Origin: Enterococcus faecium
GTDB lineage: Bacteria > Bacillota > Bacilli > Lactobacillales > Enterococcaceae
DNA length: 64,000 nucleotides
NCBI RefSeq assembly: GCF_029023785.1
Contig: NZ_CP118955.1
Span: 1,886,001 to 1,950,000 of the forward strand
Direction: 5' to 3'
Position 1 is the first letter of the stretch, and each line of letters opens with the position of its first letter. The notes below the pieces were generated by a model. That model was given only the letters and a program-made list of their open reading frames with translations, had not been told where the DNA came from and did no database searches. This document shows, in pieces, positions 17,506 through 28,232 of this stretch. A program made the translations under genes and the position numbers.

Positions 17506-18279
17506 TTATCCGTACAGACATTCGATATGGTGTTCCTTTACTTTCGCATACTGTTCTTTTGTCAGTTCTTTACTTGTCACCAGATAATCGATTTCATGAA
17601 AAGCAATGGCTTGATGCATGAATTTATGTGCAATTTTTTGCTGTGTAACTAAAACGGCAAGCCGGTCTGATTGTTTTCTAAAAGCTTTTTTGACCATTGC
17701 CTCTCCTTCATGAGTTTCTGTTACTCCTTGGCTGAAATCTAGCCCGCGACAACTCATTATCGCTAAATCCGCATAATATGACAATGCATCGTTATAGGCT
17801 TTTGAACCGTTGATTGTTGCTCGTTTCGGAACAATTGCCCCTCCCAATACAGATACTTTTGCCGTTGTATATTCACTCAACATAGCAGCTGTGACGATGC
17901 CATTCGTAATGATCTGCAAACCATCAAATCTTGCTAGGTTTCTGACTAAGTGTAAAGAGGTTGTACTGGAATCCAAGAATAAGACCATATCATCTCGAAT
18001 CAAAGAAGAAGCTGTATCTGCAATCTTACGTTTTTCTGTTTCTTCTTCTAATTTGGTGATCTTCATCAGGTAAGGCACGTCAATTTTTCGATTGTCAATA
18101 AGCATGGCGCCACCGCGAACTCTACGGATCAATCCACTTTTTTCCAGAAAAACAAGGTCACGTTTAATCGTGGCTTCGCTATAATTTACTAACTCGATCA
18201 AATCGGTGACTCTTGCAAATTGGTTGTTTTTTAGATAATTCACAATCTCCTGCTGTCTATTCTCCACTTCATTCAACAT
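17506..18279 (-). CDS. DeoR/GlpR-family sugar operon regulator
   Basis: N-terminal winged helix (RQQEIVNYLKNNQFARVTDLIELVNYSEATIKRDL) and a C-terminal sugar-phosphate-sensing domain (DSSTTSLHLVRNL, ITNGIVTAAML, GGAIVP). 257 residues. It is downstream of the PTS-aldolase genes on the same strand and is the likely local repressor, responding to a phosphorylated sugar; the ligand is not known. Separated from the aldolase gene by a repeat and a long hairpin, so it may be transcribed on its own. Confidence 0.88.
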   Translation of the reverse strand: MLNEVENRQQEIVNYLKNNQFARVTDLIELVNYSEATIKRDLVFLEKSGLIRRVRGGAMLIDNRKIDVPYLMKITKLEEETEKRKIADTASSLIRDDMVLFLDSSTTSLHLVRNLARFDGLQIITNGIVTAAMLSEYTTAKVSVLGGAIVPKRATINGSKAYNDALSYYADLAIMSCRGLDFSQGVTETHEGEAMVKKAFRKQSDRLAVLVTQQKIAHKFMHQAIAFHEIDYLVTSKELTKEQYAKVKEHHIECLYG

Positions 18280-18318
18280 AAAATCACCCCATTTACTTTA
18301 TATAGTAACAGGAAAAAA

Positions 18319-18390
18319 GAGGTTGTGACAGAAGTGATTGGCTTCGAGAAATAAGAAGAAATTTTTCGAAAAAACTACTTCTGAACATCG
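18319..18390 (-). repeat. Truncated intergenic repeat, core type D
   Basis: GAGGTTGTGACAGAAGTG at one end and ACTTCTGAACATCG at the other, with GGCTTCGAGAAATAAGAAG as in the D modules at 49336 and 57666 but about 45 bases shorter in the middle. Looks like a deletion derivative. Confidence 0.7.
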
Positions 18391-18443
18391 TGTGTGGTCA
18401 AGAGGGTATGACAAGACTATTGTCATACCCTCTTGACCACACA
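18391..18443. terminator. Long perfect hairpin between aldolase and DeoR genes
   Basis: A 24-bp stem without mismatch (TGTGTGGTCAAGAGGG... against its complement ending at 18443) around a 5-base loop GACTA. The T-rich tail (ATTTTTATTTTT) lies on the plus-strand side, while both flanking genes run on the minus strand, so it is not a textbook terminator for them. It may still stall transcription or protect the mRNA 3' end. Confidence 0.6.
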
Positions 18444-18452
18444 TTTTTATTT

Positions 18453-19313
18453 TTAGTATAAACTAGCCTTGCCTACTGTGTTCAAAATTTCCATTTTATG
18501 TTTGACTACTTCTTGTACCTTTTTATTAGCTGCTGGATAAATTGCATTCGGCTCGTACATCGATGGATTTTCACTCAATATTTCTCTCAAAGCATTGAAA
18601 AAGACGCTTTTAAGATCTGAGCTCAAATTCACTTTGGCAACTCCGTATTTTACTGCTTCGCTGACTTCTGCGTCCGGATTACCTGAACCGCCATGTAAAA
18701 CAAATGGAAGATCGATTTGTTGGTTCAATTCTTTCAGTAAGTCGATATTTAATTTTGGAGTTCTGTTTTTCGGATACAAGCCATGCGCTGTTCCAATTGC
18801 TACAGCAAGTGTATCGATTCCTGTTTCTTTCACAAAAATCTTCGCTTGATCAGGATCTGTATAAATGATTGTTTCAGCACCTCCTTCAGCAGAACCATTA
18901 TTCCCAATCGTTCCAAGCTCAGCCTCCACTGAGACATTTACCGCATGAGCTAACGCAACCACTTTTTTCGTAATCTGTACATTGTCGTCGAATGATTTCA
19001 AAGACGCATCGATCATCACGGAAGAATAGCCGTTTCGAATCGCCCGTAAGACATCTTCTATCGTACCGCCATGATCCAAGTGGATAACGATCGGCAGTTT
19101 ACTTGTATAAGCATAGGCTCTTACTGCCGCAACAAACTCATCACTTAAATAGGCGATTTCATCAGGATGAATTTCTAAGATTACTGGTGCTTCTAATCTC
19201 TCTGCTTCTTCGATGATTGCTTTCATCATATCATAGCTGCAAATATTGAAGGCTGGTACTGCAAATTGATTCTCTTTAGCCACTTTCAATAACTCTTTCA
19301 TTGTATATAACAT
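18453..19313 (-). CDS. Class II ketose (bis)phosphate aldolase, KbaY/GatY-like
   Basis: Zinc-dependent aldolase cleaving a ketose phosphate to dihydroxyacetone phosphate plus an aldehyde. 286 residues; HLDH at 78-81 carries the catalytic Asp and a zinc His, EAELGTIGNNG the active-site loop, AIGTAHG and HGGSG further zinc and phosphate contacts. It differs clearly from the housekeeping fba at 24772. The start ATG overlaps the stop of the PTS EIIBC gene by one base, so it acts on the sugar phosphate that transporter makes. Fructose- or tagatose-type substrate is inference. Confidence 0.86.
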   Translation of the reverse strand: MLYTMKELLKVAKENQFAVPAFNICSYDMMKAIIEEAERLEAPVILEIHPDEIAYLSDEFVAAVRAYAYTSKLPIVIHLDHGGTIEDVLRAIRNGYSSVMIDASLKSFDDNVQITKKVVALAHAVNVSVEAELGTIGNNGSAEGGAETIIYTDPDQAKIFVKETGIDTLAVAIGTAHGLYPKNRTPKLNIDLLKELNQQIDLPFVLHGGSGNPDAEVSEAVKYGVAKVNLSSDLKSVFFNALREILSENPSMYEPNAIYPAANKKVQEVVKHKMEILNTVGKASLY

Positions 19314-20731
19314 TACGCTTCCACCTCATTTGTTAGATTTTCATTTTTCGTCCACTTGTCTTGTTTTTTCTCTTTCACTGTTTTTTTCAATAGTCCAAGC
19401 ATAAAGGCTGTAGTGACTGTACCTGATGCAATTGCCAAGACATACATAGGTAAATTGTTCATAACATTTGGAATTAGCATCACCCAAATCCCTCCATGAG
19501 GTGCCATTGAAGTAACTCCTACTGCCATGGAAATCCCTGCAGCGACTGCTGAACCTGTCATCAAACTAGGTATCACGCGGATCGGGTCAGATACCGCAAA
19601 CGGTATAGCACCTTCTGTAATATACGAAGCGCCTAAAATCCAGCATGATTGACCTGAAGTCCGTTCTTCTTTGGTAAATTTATGTTTGAATAATAAAGTG
19701 GCTAAAGCAATACCTAGGGGAGGTGTCATTCCTGCAGCCATACAAGCAGCAATCGGTGCATTTACTCCAGCTGACATCAAACCGATCGAGAAAGTCGAAA
19801 TCGATTTATTGATCGGCCCACCCATATCAGCTGCCATCATGATCCCGATAAGTAATCCGAACAATAGCCCGGATGTATTTCCCAAGCTATTCAGCCAATT
19901 TGTCAAAGCATCCAACACCCATGTGATCGGTTGTTCAATCACAAATACCATCAAAAGCCCAATAATTAAGATCGATAAAAGGGGGACGACAATCAGCTGA
20001 TAAATAGCAGAAAATTCTTTTTTTACGCTAATTTTATTTGCCAGAAAATCACAGATATACCCTGCTAGCACGCCACCAATCATTCCGCCAAGAAAACCTG
20101 AACCACCTGTAGAGGCCAGTAATCCGGCAACAATTCCTGGGGCAAAACCTGCTTTTCCAGCAATCGATGTAGCAATCCCCGCGCCTAACGCAGGAACCAT
20201 CATGGCAAACGCTGTATCTCCTCCGATCCTTGAAAATGCAGCTGCTAACACATTATAGTCTGCTGAGTTGGGATCAGCCGCTGTAATCCCAAAGGCAAAA
20301 CTCAGTGCGATGATGATTCCGCCTGCGATCACAAATGGAAGCATGTAATTCACACCATTCATGAAATGATTATAGATTGTCGGCTTTTTCTCATTTGCAG
20401 CTGGTTCTTTTTCATTAGACACAACGAATACGCCAATATCTCTCAATGCTTCGTCTATTACTACTTGCGGTTCTTTGATTGCTCGGCTTGTAGAGACACG
20501 CTTTACTTTTTTCCCGGCAAATCGGTCCAATTCGATTTCTTTATCTACTGCAAGAATGATTGCATCTGCCTCTTTGATTTCTTGTTCAGATAACTGATTT
20601 TCTGTTTTTACACCTTGTGTTTCGAATTTTGCTTGATGGTTTAGATTTCTTGCTGTTACTTCTAATTTTTCTGCCGACATATAAGTATGAGCAATTCCAG
20701 TCGGGCAAGCAGTTACACCAACGATTTTCAT
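19313..20731 (-). CDS. PTS fructose-family transporter, EIIBC
   Basis: Imports and phosphorylates a ketose or related sugar. EIIB domain (1 to about 95) with phosphocysteine C9 in TACPTGIAHT, a linker, then an EIIC membrane domain (about 120-455) with ADMGGPINK as in FruA-type permeases. 472 residues. The EIIA partner is encoded separately just upstream, and the aldolase overlaps downstream. No 1-phosphofructokinase gene lies in the cluster, so the substrate may not be plain fructose. Confidence 0.9.
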   Translation of the reverse strand: MKIVGVTACPTGIAHTYMSAEKLEVTARNLNHQAKFETQGVKTENQLSEQEIKEADAIILAVDKEIELDRFAGKKVKRVSTSRAIKEPQVVIDEALRDIGVFVVSNEKEPAANEKKPTIYNHFMNGVNYMLPFVIAGGIIIALSFAFGITAADPNSADYNVLAAAFSRIGGDTAFAMMVPALGAGIATSIAGKAGFAPGIVAGLLASTGGSGFLGGMIGGVLAGYICDFLANKISVKKEFSAIYQLIVVPLLSILIIGLLMVFVIEQPITWVLDALTNWLNSLGNTSGLLFGLLIGIMMAADMGGPINKSISTFSIGLMSAGVNAPIAACMAAGMTPPLGIALATLLFKHKFTKEERTSGQSCWILGASYITEGAIPFAVSDPIRVIPSLMTGSAVAAGISMAVGVTSMAPHGGIWVMLIPNVMNNLPMYVLAIASGTVTTAFMLGLLKKTVKEKKQDKWTKNENLTNEVEA

Positions 20732-20787
20732 GATTATTTTCCTCCTTTTTCTTCACTATCGATACTCGGACAAAGACTCTACTATTT

Positions 20788-21237
20788 TCATTCTTGACTA
20801 ATCTGTCTGATGATATCTGCTGGCGTAGTGGCTTCTTTTATTCCCTTTCTAAAATCTGCATTCATCAATCGTCTGGAGAGTGTGCTGAGAATCTCTAGAT
20901 GCATATCTGCTGATTTTTCAGGAACTACGATGGCAAAAATATATTCAATTGGCATTTCATCTATCCCGCTATAGTCCGTTAATTTGGCTGTATGAAAAAA
21001 ACACAGTGCTGGTTTTGTCACATATTTGCTTTTTGCATGGGGAATCCCAAATCCATCTTCTATTCCTGTGGAGATCTCCTCCTCTCGTTTGAATAGTGCC
21101 TTAACGACTTTTTGAACATTTCTTACCTTATTTGTTTTTTTCAACACATCCCCTATTCGCTCAAATAATGATCCTTTTGAATCTATCGATGGATCGAAAA
21201 CAATCAGTTCTTCTGCGATCAATTGATCAAACCTCAT
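20788..21237 (-). CDS. PTS fructose-family EIIA component
   Basis: Receives phosphate from HPr on the histidine of GIPHAKS (near residue 62) and passes it to the EIIBC protein. 149 residues from the ATG at 21237, which has GGGGGAGAGG six bases upstream; a longer in-frame start at 21255 runs through that site. First gene of the operon, behind a promoter and cre site. Confidence 0.9.
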   Translation of the reverse strand: MRFDQLIAEELIVFDPSIDSKGSLFERIGDVLKKTNKVRNVQKVVKALFKREEEISTGIEDGFGIPHAKSKYVTKPALCFFHTAKLTDYSGIDEMPIEYIFAIVVPEKSADMHLEILSTLSRRLMNADFRKGIKEATTPADIIRQISQE

Positions 21238-21261
21238 AAAAAACCTCTCCCCCACAAAAAA

Positions 21262-21275
21262 TGTTAACGTTTTCT
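21262..21275 (-). promoter_or_regulatory. cre site for CcpA
   Basis: Minus strand AGAAAACGTTAACA fits the consensus TGWAANCGNTNWCA except for the first base. It lies just downstream of the predicted transcription start of the PTS operon, a roadblock-type position for carbon catabolite repression. Confidence 0.75.
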
Positions 21276-21288
21276 TGGAACTGAGGTC

Positions 21289-21317
21289 AGTATAGCATCG
21301 CTAGCTGTACCGTTCAA
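21289..21317 (-). promoter_or_regulatory. Promoter of the PTS-aldolase operon
   Basis: TTGAAC (21312-21317), 17-base spacer and TATACT (21289-21294) on the minus strand, about 50 bases before the EIIA start. Confidence 0.75.
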
Positions 21318-21617
21318 TATTATGAATGAACAGAGGAAAAAGACCCATCATCCGCGTGTATAAGTCATTAAAATGAACGATCTAGCTCACAAACAATCGC
21401 AAGTCTATAACAAAACAAAAAGCCTTCCTTGAAAGGAAAGCTTAGCTTCTAATTTTAGGTAAATGGTTTTTTACTTCGAAATAACCCCTCTTCATTTCGT
21501 TAATATAAGGTGTTTTTATCAAGTGGATAATTAAAACTATATACTAGTTTTTCATTGTTTTGTGCATTATGATCCTACGACTTTTTCAGCATCAAACGAA
21601 GTTTTAAATTGGCAAAA
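21318..21617. other. Intergenic stretch without a recognised gene
   Basis: AT-rich, with one weak hairpin near 21422-21442 (CTTCCTT/AAGGAAAG). I see no gene, repeat module or RNA signature here. Confidence 0.5.
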
Positions 21618-21619
21618 AA

Positions 21620-21655
21620 CATAAAAAAACAGACTATCCCTATCAGATAGTCTGC
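21620..21655 (-). terminator. Terminator of the murA2-rho-rpmE2 group
   Basis: CAGACTATC pairs with GATAGTCTG around a 7-base loop, and the minus-strand transcript ends in a T-run (forward strand AAAAAA before the stem). Confidence 0.85.
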
Positions 21656-21681
21656 TAAACGTTGAGTTATCAGCGTTTTTA

Positions 21682-21945
21682 TTATTCCGCAGCGTTTGCG
21701 TCTTTGAGACCGTATTTTTTGTTGAAACGGTCCACACGTCCGTCTGCTTGTGTGAATTTTTGACGTCCAGTGTAGAATGGATGTGAGTCAGAAGTTACTT
21801 CGACACGGATGACTGGGTATGTATTACCGTCTTCCCATTCAACTGTTTCTTGTGAAGTTTTTGTTGAACCTGACAAGAATTTGAAACCAGTTGTTGAATC
21901 CATGAATACTACTGGGTGGTAATCTGGATGGATGTTTTCTTTCAT
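21682..21945 (-). CDS. rpmE2: Ribosomal protein L31 type B
   Basis: 87 residues, the longer type B form that lacks the CxxC zinc ligands (there is no cysteine). [20 protein letters not shown] at the N-terminus and [11 protein letters not shown] in the middle are diagnostic. Zinc-free L31 normally replaces the zinc form under zinc limitation; I found no convincing Zur box upstream. Sits downstream of rho. Confidence 0.95.
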   Translation of the reverse strand: MKENIHPDYHPVVFMDSTTGFKFLSGSTKTSQETVEWEDGNTYPVIRVEVTSDSHPFYTGRQKFTQADGRVDRFNKKYGLKDANAAE

Positions 21946-22006
21946 GATTTTTTCGCTCCTTTGCCCTGCTCCATTTGCTGAACCAGAGTTGATTTGTCGA
22001 TTTACA

Positions 22007-22035
22007 ACATTAACATCTTAACATGTTTCAGTCAA
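22007..22035 (-). promoter_or_regulatory. Possible rpmE2 promoter
   Basis: Minus strand TTGACT (22030-22035), 17-base spacer and TAATGT (22007-22012). The -10 is poor; rpmE2 may also be read from the rho transcript because no terminator separates them. Confidence 0.4.
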
Positions 22036-22043
22036 GGTTGCAA

Positions 22044-23339
22044 TTATCTTTTCAGATTTCTGGTCGGATTTTTTTTACCAAAGGAGACATCTTGAAATTC
22101 TTTGAAAAATTGCTGATTGTTTTTTGTTTTACGCAAAAAGCGGATCAGTTGTTCCGTATATTCTAATGAATCTCCAGTCATATTTTTTCGAAGTTTCCAA
22201 ATTTCTTCTAATTCTTCACTTGGCATCAATAATTCTTCTTTTCGGGTACCTGATTTTTTGATATCGATGGCTGGGAAGATCCGACGTTCAGATAATTCAC
22301 GTGAAAGTTGTAATTCTAGATTTCCAGTTCCTTTGAATTCTTCATAGATCACGTCATCCATACGGCTTCCTGTATCGACTAAAGCGGTCGCTAAAATCGT
22401 CAAACTGCCACCTTCTTCGATGTTTCTTGCTGCCCCGAAAAATTTCTTAGGTTTATACAATGCGGCTGGGTCAATCCCGCCACTCAATGTACGTCCGCTT
22501 GGTGGAACGACTAAGTTATAGGCCCGAGCAAGTCTAGTAATACTATCCATCAAGATAACGACATCTCGTTTATCTTCGACTAAACGCATTGCGCGTTCCA
22601 ATACTAATTCAGAAACTCGAGTATGGTTTTGCGGCTGCAGATCAAATGTAGAAGATACCACGTCGCCTTTCACGCTTCGTTCTAGATCCGTTACTTCTTC
22701 CGGTCGTTCATCAATCAGTAGAACGATTAATTCTACTTCCGGATAGTTTTCGGTGATACCATTTGCGATTTCTTTTAATACAGAAGTTTTCCCTGCTTTT
22801 GGCGGTGCGACGATCAATCCACGCTGACCAAAACCGATTGGAGAAAAGATATCGATCATTCGGGTAGATAGTCTTTGCGGTGTTGTTTCCAGTTGAAGCT
22901 GTCTTTGCGGATAAAGAGGTGTTAAGGCTGGAAAATGCGGACGTTCTTTTGCTTCTTCCGGATCTTTTCCATTAACGCTTTCCACGTGCATCAAACCATA
23001 ATAACGTTCCGATTCTTTAGGTGGACGGGCTTTTCCTGCCACTTTGTCCCCATTTCTCAAACTGAATCGTCTGATTTGTGAGGCAGAAATATAGATATCT
23101 TCTGCACTTGGTCCATAATTGATTGGCCGTAAAAAACCGTAACCATCTTGACCAACGATATCCAATATTCCTTCCATATAATAAAATCCTTGTTTCTCTG
23201 CTTGTGCACGAATCACAGCTAGAGATAATTCCTTTTTATTCATCTTACTGTAATAAGGAATTTTAAATTCTTTGGCATAACTATAAACTTCTTTTAACGT
23301 TTTGTTCTCTAGTTCTGCCATTGTCAAATAATCGCTCAT
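22044..23339 (-). CDS. rho: Transcription termination factor Rho
   Basis: Hexameric RNA-dependent ATPase/helicase. Order of parts: N-terminal helical domain (to about 45), a cold-shock-like RNA-binding domain ([17 protein letters not shown]), the Walker A loop [12 protein letters not shown] near residue 180, and Walker [15 protein letters not shown]. 431 residues, full length. Its ATG overlaps the stop of murA2 by 4 bases. Confidence 0.97.
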   Translation of the reverse strand: MSDYLTMAELENKTLKEVYSYAKEFKIPYYSKMNKKELSLAVIRAQAEKQGFYYMEGILDIVGQDGYGFLRPINYGPSAEDIYISASQIRRFSLRNGDKVAGKARPPKESERYYGLMHVESVNGKDPEEAKERPHFPALTPLYPQRQLQLETTPQRLSTRMIDIFSPIGFGQRGLIVAPPKAGKTSVLKEIANGITENYPEVELIVLLIDERPEEVTDLERSVKGDVVSSTFDLQPQNHTRVSELVLERAMRLVEDKRDVVILMDSITRLARAYNLVVPPSGRTLSGGIDPAALYKPKKFFGAARNIEEGGSLTILATALVDTGSRMDDVIYEEFKGTGNLELQLSRELSERRIFPAIDIKKSGTRKEELLMPSEELEEIWKLRKNMTGDSLEYTEQLIRFLRKTKNNQQFFKEFQDVSFGKKNPTRNLKR

Positions 23340-24607
23340 TCAGCTCCCACTTCCTCTATCATTTCAATTGATGCCCCTAAGGCTGTTAGTTTCTCGATAA
23401 TATGATCATAACCGCGTAAGATATAATCTACATTGTAAATCGTCGTTGTCCCTTCTGCCAATAGTCCAGCAATCACTAAACAAGCACCTGCCCGAAGATC
23501 AGAAGCCACGACTTCTGTGCCGTGAAGTTTATTTGGACCATTCACGATGATCATATTTCCTTCCACGGTAATATCAGCGCCCATTCGTGCTAGTTCCGGC
23601 ACATGGTTCACACGTTTCGCATAGATCGTATCGATGATTTCTGAAGTGCCTGTAGTCATCAATAGTAACGCAGTAAGTGGCTGCTGCAGATCTGTGGCAA
23701 ATCCTGGATAAGGATAGGTCATGATGTTTGCGGGTTTTAATTCTTTCGAGGGGTAAACTTCGATTTCATCTTCGCTGATTTTCATATGGACACCAATTTC
23801 CTGCAATTTTGCTATAAAGCTTTCCAAATGTTCAAAGATCACATTTTTCACTTTGATACCATTTCCTACTGCAGCTGCTAATGCTAGATAGGTTCCTGCT
23901 TCGATGCGGTCAGGAATCATGAAATGCCGACAGCCATGTAATGTTTCGACTCCTTCGATACGGATCACATCTGTACCCGCTCCTCGAACTTTTGCCCCCA
24001 TATTATTCAGTAAAGTTGCCACATCTATGATTTCCGGTTCTCGTGCAGCGTTTTCAATTACTGTCTGTCCTTTTGCTTTTACAGCAGCTAACATCACATT
24101 GATCGTTGCTCCGACTGAAACCACGTCCATGAAAATCCGATTGCCACGCAATCCTTTATTTTCTGTCCGTAAATACATGGCACCATGTTCATTTGTCACT
24201 TCAGCACCTAGAGCTTCAAATCCTTTGACGTGTAGGTCAATCGGTCTAGGGCCTAAATAACAGCCACCTGGCAGGCCTACTACCGCTTCGCCAAATTTAC
24301 CAAGCAGTGTTCCCATAAAATAATAAGAAGCACGCAAACTATTGATTTTTCCGTGCGGCATCGGAATCGATACGACTTCTCGAGGATCGATTTCTAGTAT
24401 GTTGTTGGAAAAATGGACAGTTGCGCCCATGATCTCTAAAATTTCAATTAATGAATGAACATCTTGTATGTCCGGCACACCTTCCAAGATCACTGGGGAA
24501 TCAGCTAAGATTGCAGCTGGAATCAATGCGACTGCACTATTTTTTGCACCGCTGATCGTTACTTCACCAGCTAAAGGTCGGTTTCCTTTGATTACGATTT
24601 TTTTCAT
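23336..24607 (-). CDS. murA2: UDP-N-acetylglucosamine 1-carboxyvinyltransferase (second paralogue)
   Basis: First committed step of peptidoglycan synthesis, adding enolpyruvate to UDP-GlcNAc; target of fosfomycin. The active-site Cys is in [12 protein letters not shown] near residue 115, and [16 protein letters not shown] forms the N-terminal binding loop. Low-GC Gram-positives carry two MurA genes, and the one next to rho is usually MurA2/MurZ. Coupled to rho by a 4-base overlap. Confidence 0.92.
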   Translation of the reverse strand: MKKIVIKGNRPLAGEVTISGAKNSAVALIPAAILADSPVILEGVPDIQDVHSLIEILEIMGATVHFSNNILEIDPREVVSIPMPHGKINSLRASYYFMGTLLGKFGEAVVGLPGGCYLGPRPIDLHVKGFEALGAEVTNEHGAMYLRTENKGLRGNRIFMDVVSVGATINVMLAAVKAKGQTVIENAAREPEIIDVATLLNNMGAKVRGAGTDVIRIEGVETLHGCRHFMIPDRIEAGTYLALAAAVGNGIKVKNVIFEHLESFIAKLQEIGVHMKISEDEIEVYPSKELKPANIMTYPYPGFATDLQQPLTALLLMTTGTSEIIDTIYAKRVNHVPELARMGADITVEGNMIIVNGPNKLHGTEVVASDLRAGACLVIAGLLAEGTTTIYNVDYILRGYDHIIEKLTALGASIEMIEEVGAE

Positions 24608-24702
24608 CTGTTTCCACCTTGTTTATTAATCTTTTTTCATGGATATGCTTGTATTTTATCATAGATAAAAAAAAGAAACGAGCATGGTCTGCCGTTTTAA
24701 GT

Positions 24703-24743
24703 AAAAAAGAATGGAGAGCGACTTCAAAAGTCGTTCTCCATTC
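24703..24743 (-). terminator. fba terminator
   Basis: GAATGGAGA and CGACTT arms pair with AAGTCG and TCTCCATTC over about 16 bp, followed on the minus strand by TTTTTT. Confidence 0.88.
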
Positions 24744-24771
24744 CTATATATCGTATCTGTTATGTGGATGC

Positions 24772-25641
24772 TTACGCTTTGTTAGCTGAACCGAACCAGT
24801 CGATATGAGATTTAGCATCTTCAACGATTGCTGCTTTACCTGGAGCTAATAATTTACGAGGGTCGAATCCTTTACCTTCTTTATCTTTACCAGCTTCGAT
24901 ATATTTACGAGTAGCTGCAGCAAATGATAATTGGAATTCAGTGTTAACATTTACTTTTGAGATACCCATTGAGATAGCTTTTTCGATTTGATCTTGAGGA
25001 ATACCTGATCCGCCATGTAATACTAAAGGCATGTCTGGACCTACAGCATCAGCAATTGCTTGTAAGTGGTCAAAAGCTAATCCTTTCCAGTTTTCTGGAT
25101 ATTGACCATGGATGTTACCGATACCGCAAGCTAAGTAGTCGATACCTGTAGCAACCATTTGTTTGCATTCTTCAATATCAGCTAATTCGCCGTTACCGAT
25201 GATTCCGTCTTCTTCTCCGCCGATTGAACCAACTTCACATTCAACTGAGATACCTTTTGCATGTGCTTTTTCAACAACGTCTTTAGCTAATTTCAAGTTT
25301 TCTTCAAATGGTAGATGTGAACCATCGAACATTACTGAAGTATAGCCTAATTCGATACATTCCAAAGCAGCTTCGTAGTCACCATGGTCTAAGTGGATAG
25401 CAACTGGAACAGTGATGTTCATTGCTTCAACTAAATCAGTGATTAAATCTTTACAGATTTTGTAACCACCCATGTATTTAGCTGCACCCATTGATGTTTG
25501 GATAAGTACTGGTGCTTGTTTTGCTTCAGCCGCTTCAAGTATTGCTTGAGTCCATTCCAAGTTGTTTGTGTTGAATCCGCCGACAGCGTAACCGCCTTTA
25601 CGAGCAGCTTTTAAAAATTCAGCTCCTGATACTACTGGCAT
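24772..25641 (-). CDS. fba: Class II fructose-1,6-bisphosphate aldolase
   Basis: Glycolytic, zinc-dependent aldolase. 289 residues from the ATG at 25641, which follows AGGAGG; the frame is open further upstream without a start signal. HLDHGDYE holds the catalytic Asp and zinc His, CGIGNIHGQYP and LHGGSGIPQDQI the other ligands and phosphate loop. Single-gene unit with its own terminator. Codon choice looks strongly biased as expected for a highly expressed gene (impression, not counted). Confidence 0.96.
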   Translation of the reverse strand: MPVVSGAEFLKAARKGGYAVGGFNTNNLEWTQAILEAAEAKQAPVLIQTSMGAAKYMGGYKICKDLITDLVEAMNITVPVAIHLDHGDYEAALECIELGYTSVMFDGSHLPFEENLKLAKDVVEKAHAKGISVECEVGSIGGEEDGIIGNGELADIEECKQMVATGIDYLACGIGNIHGQYPENWKGLAFDHLQAIADAVGPDMPLVLHGGSGIPQDQIEKAISMGISKVNVNTEFQLSFAAATRKYIEAGKDKEGKGFDPRKLLAPGKAAIVEDAKSHIDWFGSANKA

Positions 25642-25677
25642 AATAAAATTCCTCCTAAGTTTTGTAAAACTAAATTT

Positions 25678-25695
25678 GTTAAGACAATTCTTAAC
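25678..25695. promoter_or_regulatory. Inverted repeat in the fba leader
   Basis: GTTAAGA, CAAT, TCTTAAC: perfect seven-base arms. It lies just downstream of a candidate extended -10 (minus strand TGGTAAAAT near 25707-25715). It could be an operator; no family consensus recognised. Confidence 0.4.
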
Positions 25696-25932
25696 CAACG
25701 ACCCTATTTTACCAAACATTTCGGTAGTTTTCTACTAAAATCAATGAAAATGAAAATTTTCAAGAAGTTTTTTGCAAAAAATAAAATATCCAATAGCGCT
25801 TTAATCGAAAAAAGTCTTTTGATTTCTATCTTTTTTCCTACAAATAATAACAAATCAGAAAAAGAGAAAAGTGACAAGAAAATTGCTTATCCCCTTCTCT
25901 TGCTACTTTTCTCTTTCTATCAAGTTCAAAAA

Positions 25933-27561
<1,629 letters not shown>

Positions 27562-27588
27562 TTAATTTATGTGCAGGAAAAGTCTCAG

Positions 27589-27630
27589 ACAATAAACAAA
27601 GCTCCCTATTCTTCAATAAGAATAGGGAGC
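27589..27630 (-). promoter_or_regulatory. pyrG attenuator hairpin
   Basis: GCTCCCTATTCTT and AAGAATAGGGAGC form a perfect 13-bp stem (27601-27630), followed on the minus strand by a U-rich TTTGTTTATTG. Its 5' arm is pyrimidine-rich (CTCCC), so a slipped poly-G 5' end of the transcript could pair with it and block termination. Confidence 0.8.
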
Positions 27631-27666
27631 CGAAATTTCTGTAAACTTCTGACCCTCTAAAAGGGT

Positions 27667-27706
27667 GCCCAAGGTGTATAATACAAGCTGACTAAGGGAA
27701 AGTCAA
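27667..27706 (-). promoter_or_regulatory. pyrG promoter with GGGC start
   Basis: TTGACT (27701-27706), a 17-base spacer and TATTAT (27678-27683) on the minus strand. The transcript is expected to start eight bases after the -10, exactly at GGGC (27670-27667), the slippage-prone start known for Bacillus and Lactococcus pyrG. Confidence 0.8.
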
Positions 27707-27764
27707 GTACTCAAATGAATACTATCCGCTTACAATTTTTTCTTTTTCGATATCCTTTGAGAAA

Positions 27765-28010
27765 TTATTTCTTAAGTCCTTTATGAGTGCAAAAAAAATT
27801 TAACCCACATAATAAGCTTGATATAAACATAGCTAACGTTAAACCTAAGCAAATCAGAAAATCGTTACTGAAAAATTTTAAGTGAAATAATAGATAAAAA
27901 AATAAAACAAACATTATGATAGATAATATCCCACCTAACAAAGAACTACTTTTTCCTACTTGCAGCAACAGTTTATATAGCTTATCGTAGAAACAATCTT
28001 TTTCTTTCAC
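27765..28010 (-). CDS. Small membrane protein of unknown function
   Basis: 81 residues with two hydrophobic helices (about 24-44 and 50-70) and basic ends. The start is GTG at 28010, nine bases after AAAGGAGG, which argues that it is a real gene. No family recognised. It lies alone upstream of the pyrG promoter, with a block of four repeat modules on its other side; no terminator is seen before the pyrG promoter. Confidence 0.6.
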   Translation of the reverse strand: MKEKDCFYDKLYKLLLQVGKSSSLLGGILSIIMFVLFFYLLFHLKFFSNDFLICLGLTLAMFISSLLCGLNFFCTHKGLKK

Positions 28011-28188
28011 CCTTATTTACCTCCTTTACGTAAAAAACGTAGTCCACAGTTCTCGGATTTTTGGCATATCTTTTCTATTAAATAATATCAAAAACAAAAC
28101 AATTCCACTAATTTTTTCAAAGATGACCTTTTTTTCAACAAAAGTGCCTTGTAGGGATTCATTGAAGGTAACGAATCACATAAGTAAA

Positions 28189-28226
28189 AAATAAGGAGAT
28201 GCGACAAAAGTCGTGCCTCCTTATTT
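28189..28226. terminator. Hairpin at the edge of the four-module repeat block
   Basis: AAATAAGGAG pairs with CTCCTTATTT, with inner GCGAC/GTCG arms. Comparable GAGATGYGACA hairpins occur at 45293. It has runs suitable for termination on either strand. Confidence 0.65.
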
Positions 28227-28232
28227 CTAAAT

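Noticed and set aside
21946..22043. Zur box upstream of the zinc-free L31 gene
   Set aside because: No TAAATCGTAAT-type inverted repeat; only TGTAAATCG-like fragment without symmetry.
28011..28180. Further small gene between the 81-residue gene and the repeat block
   Set aside because: No frame of useful length with a start signal could be seen.
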